In this document: positions 1-5,234 of the stretch, piece after piece | How positions within the stretch are numbered: the first letter of the stretch is position 1 | Layout of the letters: each line of letters opens with the position of its first letter | DNA from: an uncultured Pyrinomonas sp. | GTDB lineage: Bacteria > Acidobacteriota > Blastocatellia > Pyrinomonadales > Pyrinomonadaceae | Assembly (NCBI GenBank): GCA_937135995.1 | Contig: CAKZOF010000091.1 | Coordinates: 1 to 5,234 of the forward strand | Length of the DNA stretch: 5,234 nt | Direction: 5' to 3' | Made by a program: the position numbers and the translations under genes | Notes under the pieces: model-generated | The model's input: the letters and a program-made list of their open reading frames with translations, nothing else | Databases searched by the model: none | What the model was told of the DNA's origin: nothing

Positions 1-36
1 GAAATCGCGCAGATGCGCAAGTGGCGCACCGAGTGG
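1..36 (+). repeat. 36-bp direct repeat, copy 1 (partner at 271-306)
   Basis: Bases 1-36 are identical to 271-306, exactly 270 bp (90 codons) apart and in the same frame. They encode EIAQMRKWRTEW, the end of a DUF305 repeat unit. The left edge of the repeat may extend outside the window. Identity stops at base 37 (TACG here, GGGA after copy 2). Confidence 0.95.
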
Positions 37-315
37 TACGGAGAGCGCGCTCCGGCGATCAACATGGAATTGCCCGGCATGCGCGAATCAATGCAGATGG
101 ATATGCGCCAGCTTGCGGAAGCGCGCGGGCGCGATTTCGATCTGCTCTTCATCGACATGATGATCCCGCATCACGAAGGCGCAGTCGTGATGTCGCGGCA
201 AGCGCTCGAGCGGGCCGAGCACGCCGAGTTGAAGAAACTGGCCGAGCAGATCATCGCCGCACAGCAGGCCGAAATCGCGCAGATGCGCAAGTGGCGCACC
301 GAGTGGGGGAAGTGA
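1..315 (+). CDS. DUF305 family protein, C-terminal part (5' end outside window)
   Basis: The frame is open from base 1 and ends at TGA 313-315, giving the last 104 residues. Seen in the sequence: the end of one repeat unit (EIAQMRKWRTEW, residues 1-12), then a full second unit. This second unit has a Met-rich helix (M27, M31, M33, M35), the hallmark F-x-D-M-M-I-P-H-H-E-G-A segment with H57 and H58, then M64 and H71, and it closes with the same EIAQMRKWRTEW (91-102). Known of the family: DUF305 proteins are ferritin-like helical bundles, usually exported, and some such as cyanobacterial CopM bind copper. Inferred: a periplasmic copper-binding or chaperone protein working with the downstream pumps. 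The signal peptide, start codon and first repeat unit lie upstream, so localisation cannot be read here. An ATG at 13 is internal to the repeat and is not a credible start. The family call is firm; the copper role rests on family and neighbours. Confidence 0.9.
   Translation, partial: EIAQMRKWRTEWYGERAPAINMELPGMRESMQMDMRQLAEARGRDFDLLFIDMMIPHHEGAVVMSRQALERAEHAELKKLAEQIIAAQQAEIAQMRKWRTEWGK
271..306 (+). repeat. 36-bp direct repeat, copy 2 (partner at 1-36)
   Basis: This is the second exact copy, encoding residues 91-102 of the DUF305 fragment immediately before its C-terminal Gly-Lys and stop. All twelve codons match copy 1 at every position, including synonymous ones. Confidence 0.95.
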
Positions 316-325
316 CGCTTGACCG

Positions 326-353
326 GGAGAGAGGTTCGGACGGATCTCTCTCC
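326..353 (+). other. Intergenic stem-loop between DUF305 gene and RND pump gene
   Basis: The arms GGAGAGAGGTTC (326-337) and GGATCTCTCTCC (342-353) can pair over 12 positions: ten Watson-Crick pairs and two G-U wobbles, closed by a 4-nt loop GGAC. The stem begins 10 nt after the DUF305 stop and ends 23 nt before the pump ATG. No T-run follows, so a classical intrinsic terminator is unlikely. An mRNA-stability, processing or attenuation element is possible. Only the pairing is seen; the function is inferred. Confidence 0.6.
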
Positions 354-364
354 GCTCGTTGCGC

Positions 365-371
365 GAGGTGA
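365..371 (+). promoter_or_regulatory. Ribosome binding site of the RND pump gene
   Basis: GAGGTGA matches the anti-Shine-Dalgarno consensus over 7 nt and lies 5 nt before the ATG at 377. It decides the start. The upstream in-frame TTG (359) has no such site, and the in-frame GTG (368) lies inside this one. Confidence 0.8.
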
Positions 372-376
372 GCTCG

Positions 377-3300
377 ATGCTCGATGTTGTCATCAAGTGG
401 TCGTTGCAGAACCGCTTATTGGTCGTCGCCATTGCGGCTTTGACGCTGGCGTGGGGGACTTACATCGCGCTTCAGTTGCCGGTCGATGTCTTCCCCGATT
501 TGAACAAGCCGACGGTGACGATCCTGACCGAAGCGCCAGGGCTGGCGCCCGAAGAGGTCGAGACGCTCGTCACCGTGCCGATCGAGACGGTGCTCAACGG
601 CGCGCCCGGCGTGACGCGCGTCCGTTCGCAAAGCGGCATCGGGCTGTCGGTGATCACCGTCGAGTTCGATTGGGGGACAGACCTCTACCGCAACCGCCAG
701 TTGGTGAGCGAGAAACTTCAACTCGCGCGCGAGCAATTGCCTGCGGGCGTGACGCCCATGATGGGGCCGATCGCCTCGATCATGGGCGAGATCATGCTGA
801 TCTCTGTGCGTTCGCGTGACGGCTCGACCGGTCCGATGGAGTTGCGCTCGCTCGCCGACTGGACCATACGACCGCGATTGATGGCGATTCCCGGCATCGC
901 ACAAGTGATCAACATCGGCGGCGAAGTCAAGCAGTATCAGGTGCTCGTCTCGCCCGCAAAGCTCACGCAGTTCGGGTTGACGATCGAAGACATCGCGCGC
1001 GCGATGGAACGCGCCAACTTGAACACGACGGGCGGGTTCATCAACGCGCAATCACAAGAGTTTCTCGTCCGCAATCTGGCGCGCGCGTACACGGTCGAAG
1101 ATTTAAAGAAGACGGCGGTTGCATATCGCAACGGCGCGCCCGTCTTGCTCGGCGAAGTCGCTCAAGTCAAAGAAGGTCCGCGCGTCAAGCGAGGCGACGC
1201 TGGAACCAACGGCGAGCCCGCCGTCATCATGTCGGTGCAGAAGCAACCGGGCGCCTCCACAATCGAGTTGACTGAAAAGGTTGACAGCGCGATCCGTGAG
1301 ATTCAGGCGACGCTGCCACCGGACATCGAGGTCAATCCGCGCCTGTTTCGTCAAGAGAACTTCATCCAAGCTTCGATCACCAACGTCATCGAGGCGCTGC
1401 GCGATGGCGCGATATTGGTGACGATCGTCCTCTTTCTTTTTCTGCTCAACTTGCGGACGACGGCGATCACGCTGACGGCAATCCCACTCTCGTTCATCGT
1501 CACCTTTCTCGTCTTCCGCGCCTTCGGCGTCTCGATCAACACGATGACGCTTGGCGGATTGGCCGTCGCCATCGGCGAGTTGGTGGATGATTCCATCGTC
1601 GATGTAGAGAATATCTTTCGCCGCCTGCGCGAAAACAGAGCGTCGCCCAATCCGAAACCGGCGCTGCGCGTCATCTACGAAGCATCGCTTGAAATCCGTT
1701 CGAGCATCGTTTATGCGACGTTCATCGTCGCGTTGGTCTTCGTTCCGCTTTTCGCTTTGACCGGCGTCGAAGGGCGGTTGCTTGCGCCGCTCGGTCTTGC
1801 CTACATCACGTCGCTCATCGCCTCGCTCGTGGTGAGTTTGACGGTAACGCCGGTGCTCGCCTCTTACTTATTGCCGCAGATGAAGGTGATGCGGCATGGG
1901 CGCGAAAGCTTTCTGGTCCGGTTCCTGAAGCGTTGGGACGAACGGCTGCTTCGCCACACGTTGCGTCATCCGAACGTCGTCATGGCTGGCGCTGGCGCGT
2001 TGCTTGCGCTCGCGCTCGCGACGTTGCCTTTCGTCGGCACCTCGTTTCTGCCGGAGTTCAACGAAGGCACAGTGACGGTCAGCGTCTTGGCCGAACCGGG
2101 AATCAGCCTCGAAGAGAGCGATCGCATCGGTCGCATCGCCGAGAGGTTGATCATGGAGGTGCCTGAGGTGGTTGCCGTCGGACGGCGCACCGGTCGCGCC
2201 GAGATGGACGAGCACGCCGAAGGCGTGCACTCCGCGGAGATAGATGTTGACCTTCGGCGCAGCGAGCGCCCGCGCGATGAGATACTGCGAGATATTCGGC
2301 AGAGGCTTGCGACCATTCCGGGCGTAACGGTCAACGTCGGGCAGCCGATCTCGCACCGATTGGATCACCTGCAATCGGGTGTGCGCGCGCAGATCGCCAT
2401 CAAGCTCTTCGGCGATGATCTGGCGACTTTGCGCGACAAAGCCGAAGAGATCGCCAACGTCGTCGGCACGGTCGAAGGGGCGACCGACGTGCAGATCGAA
2501 AAGCAGGTGCTCATCCCGCAGGTGCGTTTCGCGATCGACCGCGAGGCAGCGGCCCGCTACGGACTGCCACCGGGTGAGATCGCCGAAACTTTGGAGATGG
2601 CGCTCAACGGAAAAAAGGTCTCGGAGATCGTCGATGCGCAACGGCGTTACGATCTCGTCATACGTTTCGACGACGAAGCGCGCGCTTCGCTCGATGCGCT
2701 TCGCAGCGTGACTGTGGATACGCCGCAAGGGACGCAGATCCCGGTTTCGGCTGTTGCGCGCATCGAAAACCTTCCGGGGCCGAATCAGATCCTGCGCGAG
2801 AACGCGCAGCGCCGGATCGTCGTCTCAGCGAACGTCGCCGGACGCGATCTCGGTTCGGTCGTGCGCGACATTCAAGAGCGCGTGCAGCGACAGGTGCAGC
2901 TTCCGCCCGGTTATTTCATCGAGTACGGCGGACAGTTCGAGGCGCAGCGAGAAGCGACTCGCAAGCTCACGCTGCTCAGCCTCTTTTCGGTCGTCGCTAT
3001 CTTCTTCCTTTTGATCAAAGCGCTCGGCGACTGGCGTTCGGCTTTGCAGGTGATGATCAACATCCCGCTCGCCTTGATCGGCGCGATCTTCGCCATGTTG
3101 CTCACTGGCGGCGTCTTCTCCGTGGCGACGCTGGTCGGATTTATCTCGCTTATCGGGATCACATCGCGCAACGGCATCATGATGATCTCGCACTACATTC
3201 ACCTGATGCGTGAAGAGGGCGAAGACTTCACCGAACGAATGATCATTCGCGGCTCGCTCGAACGGCTCGTGCCGGTGATGATGACGGCGTTGACCGCTGG

Positions 3301-3550
3301 GCTTTCGTTGATCCCGTTCATCTTGGCGGCGGACGCGCCCGGCAAAGAGATCTTGCATCCGCTGGCGGTGGTCGTTTTCGGTGGCATTCTGACGTCGACG
3401 TTGCTGGACCAGTTGGTGACGCCTGCGGTCTTCTACAAGTTCGGGCGGCCTATTGCCGAGCGCGTCATCAGGGAGCGCCAGCTCAGGGAACCGGAACTTC
3501 GGGAAGAGAAGACGGCGCCGGTCGAGACGCCGCAACCCGTTGGAGATTGA
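377..3550 (+). CDS. Heavy-metal efflux RND transporter, CusA/CzcA family
   Basis: Inner-membrane, proton-driven pump subunit of a tripartite efflux complex. The 1057 residues are close to E. coli CusA (1047), and the gene is intact. Seen: TM1 near 12-32 after a short cytoplasmic start ([13 protein letters not shown]); a first periplasmic porter region to about 340; TM2-TM6 to about 500, with TM4 motif [13 protein letters not shown] (400-412); TM7 near 533-555; a second periplasmic region with [21 protein letters not shown] and [15 protein letters not shown]8-TM12 near 866-1020, including [14 protein letters not shown]; and a charged cytoplasmic tail of about 35 residues. D404 aligns with the essential CusA D405 and CzcA D408. 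Positions of the CusA copper ligands M573, M623 and M672 hold S569, S619 and H664, so the metal cannot be named with confidence. Its neighbours suggest copper; the cavity does not look like CusA. The ATG at 377 is chosen for its strong ribosome binding site. No membrane-fusion or outer-membrane partner gene lies between it and its neighbours. Confidence 0.95.
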   Translation: MLDVVIKWSLQNRLLVVAIAALTLAWGTYIALQLPVDVFPDLNKPTVTILTEAPGLAPEEVETLVTVPIETVLNGAPGVTRVRSQSGIGLSVITVEFDWGTDLYRNRQLVSEKLQLAREQLPAGVTPMMGPIASIMGEIMLISVRSRDGSTGPMELRSLADWTIRPRLMAIPGIAQVINIGGEVKQYQVLVSPAKLTQFGLTIEDIARAMERANLNTTGGFINAQSQEFLVRNLARAYTVEDLKKTAVAYRNGAPVLLGEVAQVKEGPRVKRGDAGTNGEPAVIMSVQKQPGASTIELTEKVDSAIREIQATLPPDIEVNPRLFRQENFIQASITNVIEALRDGAILVTIVLFLFLLNLRTTAITLTAIPLSFIVTFLVFRAFGVSINTMTLGGLAVAIGELVDDSIVDVENIFRRLRENRASPNPKPALRVIYEASLEIRSSIVYATFIVALVFVPLFALTGVEGRLLAPLGLAYITSLIASLVVSLTVTPVLASYLLPQMKVMRHGRESFLVRFLKRWDERLLRHTLRHPNVVMAGAGALLALALATLPFVGTSFLPEFNEGTVTVSVLAEPGISLEESDRIGRIAERLIMEVPEVVAVGRRTGRAEMDEHAEGVHSAEIDVDLRRSERPRDEILRDIRQRLATIPGVTVNVGQPISHRLDHLQSGVRAQIAIKLFGDDLATLRDKAEEIANVVGTVEGATDVQIEKQVLIPQVRFAIDREAAARYGLPPGEIAETLEMALNGKKVSEIVDAQRRYDLVIRFDDEARASLDALRSVTVDTPQGTQIPVSAVARIENLPGPNQILRENAQRRIVVSANVAGRDLGSVVRDIQERVQRQVQLPPGYFIEYGGQFEAQREATRKLTLLSLFSVVAIFFLLIKALGDWRSALQVMINIPLALIGAIFAMLLTGGVFSVATLVGFISLIGITSRNGIMMISHYIHLMREEGEDFTERMIIRGSLERLVPVMMTALTAGLSLIPFILAADAPGKEILHPLAVVVFGGILTSTLLDQLVTPAVFYKFGRPIAERVIRERQLREPELREEKTAPVETPQPVGD

Positions 3551-3592
3551 TCGCGCATCGGATGAAAATGAGGAGACGGCAAAAGCACGGGA

Positions 3593-3616
3593 CGCGACCG
3601 CAAGCCTTTGGTCGCG
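3593..3616 (+). other. Intergenic stem-loop between RND pump gene and copA
   Basis: A perfect 7-bp GC-rich inverted repeat, CGCGACC (3593-3599) and GGTCGCG (3610-3616), surrounds a 10-nt loop. It sits in the 97-nt gap, 31 nt before the copA start. No T-tract follows it, so it is more likely an intra-operon mRNA element than a terminator. Only the pairing is seen. Confidence 0.5.
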
Positions 3617-3636
3617 CCGCGTTGACTGGCGAGAAC

Positions 3637-3641
3637 GGGAG
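3637..3641 (+). promoter_or_regulatory. Ribosome binding site of the Cu+-ATPase gene
   Basis: GGGAG lies 6 nt before the GTG at 3648, a reasonable but not strong Shine-Dalgarno match. It matters because the copA frame is open upstream without any ATG. The first in-frame ATG (3729) is inside the GMTCAAC metal-binding motif and cannot be the start. Confidence 0.55.
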
Positions 3642-3647
3642 CGAGTC

Positions 3648-5234
3648 GTGAAAGCTTCCGTGGATCAGACCGAGATCGAAGATGGCCGTGAGGCCGGAAC
3701 CGAGCGCGTTGATCTTCCGATCACCGGCATGACGTGCGCGGCGTGCGCGCGGCGCATCGAACGACAGTTGCGCAAAGTTGCGGGCGTTAAACAGGCCAAC
3801 GTCAACTTCGCCACTTCGCGCGCCACGGTCGAATATGATCCGCGCGCGTGCGATGCGCGACGGTTGATCGCCGCGGTCAAAGATGTCGGCTACGACGTCG
3901 GTGGTAGGTCTCATGTCAGTTTCATCGTGGATGATTCGGCGCGTCCGTCGGGTTCGAGCCAGCCGCTCGAAAGCCATCTGAAGCGCTTGCGCGGCGTTGT
4001 CGAGGCGAGCTTCAACTTGGTGAATATGGAGGTTCGCGTCGAGTACCTGCCGGGCGTCACAGACGCGCAGGCGATCCGCCGTGCCATCGAGGAGTTCGGC
4101 TACCAAGTGCGCGAAACGAGCGGCGAGGGGCCGCACGGTCTCGTCGAAGAAGACGACGCGCACGCGGCGGAGTATCGAAGCTTGCGGCGAAAATTCATCG
4201 TCGCGGCGGTCCTTTCTCTTCCGGTCCTTTTCATCGCCATGTCGCACGGGCGATTCGATTTTCCCGGCAGCGACTGGTTGCAACTCGTCTTGACGACGCC
4301 GGTCGTCTTCTACTGCGGCGCGCAGTTCTACAGGGGAGCGTGGGCCGCGTTTCGCCATCGTGCCGCCGACATGAACACGCTGATCGCAGTAGGCACCGGC
4401 ACGGCTTACGTCTATTCAGTGGCGGCGACCATCTTCCCGCGCTTCTTCGCTCCAGCGGCCACGGGGCACGGTGTGCCGGTCTATTTCGAGGCCACGAGCG
4501 TCATCATCGCGCTCATTCTGCTCGGGCGGATGTTGGAAGCGCGCGCGAAGGGACGAACGAGCGACGCGATCCGTCGTCTCATCGGGTTGCAACCGCGCAC
4601 GGCGCGCGTCATCCGCGATGGCCGCGAGTTGGAGGTACAGGTCGAAGAGGTCGTGCCGGGCGATTTAGTCGTGGTGAGACCTGGCGAGAAGATTCCGGTC
4701 GATGGCGTCATCATCGAAGGATCGAGCGCCGTCGATGAATCGATGTTGACGGGCGAGAGCTTGCCGGTCGAAAAGGGTCCGGGCGATGAGGTCTTCGGAG
4801 CGACCATCAATCGGACCGGAAGTTTCAAGTTTCGGGCGACGAAGGTCGGCAAGGATACCGTCCTGCAGCAGATCGTCAAACTGGTCCAAGAAGCGCAGGG
4901 CGCGAAAGCTCCCGTCGCGCGGCTTGCCGATGTGGTGAGCGGTATTTTCACGCCCATCGTCATCTGCGTGGCGATTGCGACCTTTGTGGTTTGGTACGTG
5001 GCTGCGCCGACGGATGTGCGTTTGAATATGGCGCTCGTCAATTTCGTCTCGGTGCTGATCATTGCGTGCCCGTGCGCGCTGGGACTAGCGACGCCGACGG
5101 CGATCATGGTCGGCACGGGACGCGGAGCCGAACTCGGCATTCTAATCAAGGGCGGCGAAGCGTTGGAGACGGCCCATCGGCTGCAAGTCGTCGTGCTCGA
5201 CAAGACCGGCACCATCACCAAAGGACGCCCGACC
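3648..5234 (+). CDS. copA: Cu+-exporting P1B-type ATPase CopA, N-terminal 529 residues (3' end outside window)
   Basis: Pumps cytosolic Cu+ across the inner membrane using ATP. From GTG 3648 the frame stays open to the right edge. In order: a short acidic N-terminus; an HMA domain (about 21-85) with GMTCAAC, C30 and C33; a second HMA-like stretch (about 89-155) lacking CxxC; helices near 182-198, 209-228, 245-265 and 278-296; the actuator domain, with its dephosphorylation loop MLTGES (T368-G369-E370); a helix near 432-450; the membrane metal motif [13 protein letters not shown] (C474, C476); and the phosphorylation motif DKTGT with catalytic D518. The sequence ends 7 residues after DKTGT, so the ATP-binding domain and the TM7-TM8 copper residues are not visible. 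CPC followed by [15 protein letters not shown] is typical of the Cu+ subgroup (P1B-1), whereas Zn/Cd pumps usually read CPCALVISTP. It lies 97 nt after the RND gene on the same strand, probably in one operon. Ag+ transport is also possible. Confidence 0.95.
   Translation, partial: MKASVDQTEIEDGREAGTERVDLPITGMTCAACARRIERQLRKVAGVKQANVNFATSRATVEYDPRACDARRLIAAVKDVGYDVGGRSHVSFIVDDSARPSGSSQPLESHLKRLRGVVEASFNLVNMEVRVEYLPGVTDAQAIRRAIEEFGYQVRETSGEGPHGLVEEDDAHAAEYRSLRRKFIVAAVLSLPVLFIAMSHGRFDFPGSDWLQLVLTTPVVFYCGAQFYRGAWAAFRHRAADMNTLIAVGTGTAYVYSVAATIFPRFFAPAATGHGVPVYFEATSVIIALILLGRMLEARAKGRTSDAIRRLIGLQPRTARVIRDGRELEVQVEEVVPGDLVVVRPGEKIPVDGVIIEGSSAVDESMLTGESLPVEKGPGDEVFGATINRTGSFKFRATKVGKDTVLQQIVKLVQEAQGAKAPVARLADVVSGIFTPIVICVAIATFVVWYVAAPTDVRLNMALVNFVSVLIIACPCALGLATPTAIMVGTGRGAELGILIKGGEALETAHRLQVVVLDKTGTITKGRPT

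Noticed and set aside
359..376. Upstream TTG start for the RND gene, adding six residues
   Set aside because: It has no ribosome binding site, and the extra codons include the GAGGTGA that serves the ATG at 377. The family N-terminus also fits the ATG.
319..819. Plus-strand frame of 166 codons overlapping the RND gene start
   Set aside because: It overlaps the RND coding sequence in another frame, where the conserved TM1 and porter sequences are clearly read in the pump frame; its composition is Arg/Ala-rich.
1868..2728. Antisense open frame of 286 codons inside the RND gene
   Set aside because: It is fully contained in the RND coding sequence and has low-complexity composition (many Arg, Asp, His) with no domain; a codon-bias shadow.
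3569..3576. Shine-Dalgarno-like TGAGGAGA in the RND-copA gap
   Set aside because: No ATG, GTG or TTG follows at usable distance, so it does not mark a start.
3547..3580. Possible promoter before copA (TTGATC followed by an AT-richer stretch)
   Set aside because: No -10 hexamer at proper spacing is convincing, and no CueR- or CopY-like dyad is visible, so it is not called.
3483..4358. Long antisense open frame of 291 codons across the RND 3' end, the gap and the copA start
   Set aside because: It runs opposite well-supported conserved domains, has an Arg/Asp-rich composition typical of antisense frames in GC-rich DNA, and shows no recognisable family or ribosome binding site.
4481..5221. Antisense open frame of 246 codons inside copA
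   Set aside because: It lies opposite the actuator, CPC and DKTGT regions of the ATPase, with Ser/Thr-rich composition expected from the antisense of this codon usage.

Overview
The window is a compact metal-efflux locus with all genes on the + strand, and it is cut by both window edges. In order it holds: the 3' end of a gene for a Met/His-rich DUF305 protein (1-315); a complete heavy-metal RND pump gene of the CusA/CzcA family (377-3550); and the first 529 codons of a CopA-type Cu+ P1B-ATPase gene (3648 to the right edge). The gaps are 61 and 97 nt. Each contains a GC-rich stem-loop, and neither shows a convincing promoter or a U-tract terminator. The three genes therefore look co-transcribed, probably with more genes on both sides.

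The DNA is GC-rich (roughly 60% by eye), with strong third-position GC bias and many long antisense shadow frames. A tripartite-type RND pump implies a Gram-negative (diderm) cell. The combination of this RND subgroup, DUF305 and CopA would fit Acidobacteriota or a similar environmental lineage. That is an impression only; no taxonomic marker lies in the window.

The expected division of labour is as follows. The P-type ATPase moves cytosolic Cu+ across the inner membrane. The DUF305 protein, if exported like its relatives, binds copper in the periplasm. The RND pump would carry periplasmic metal out across the outer membrane, together with a membrane-fusion protein and an outer-membrane channel that are not in the window.

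No wholly new system is evident. Four points merit a second look. The RND pump sits in a copper context but lacks all three CusA copper-binding methionines and has an unusually acid-rich TM4 motif. The ATPase carries a second HMA-like domain that has lost its CxxC. The DUF305 gene contains a 36-bp exact repeat spaced 90 codons apart. Both intergenic gaps carry stem-loops without U-tracts.
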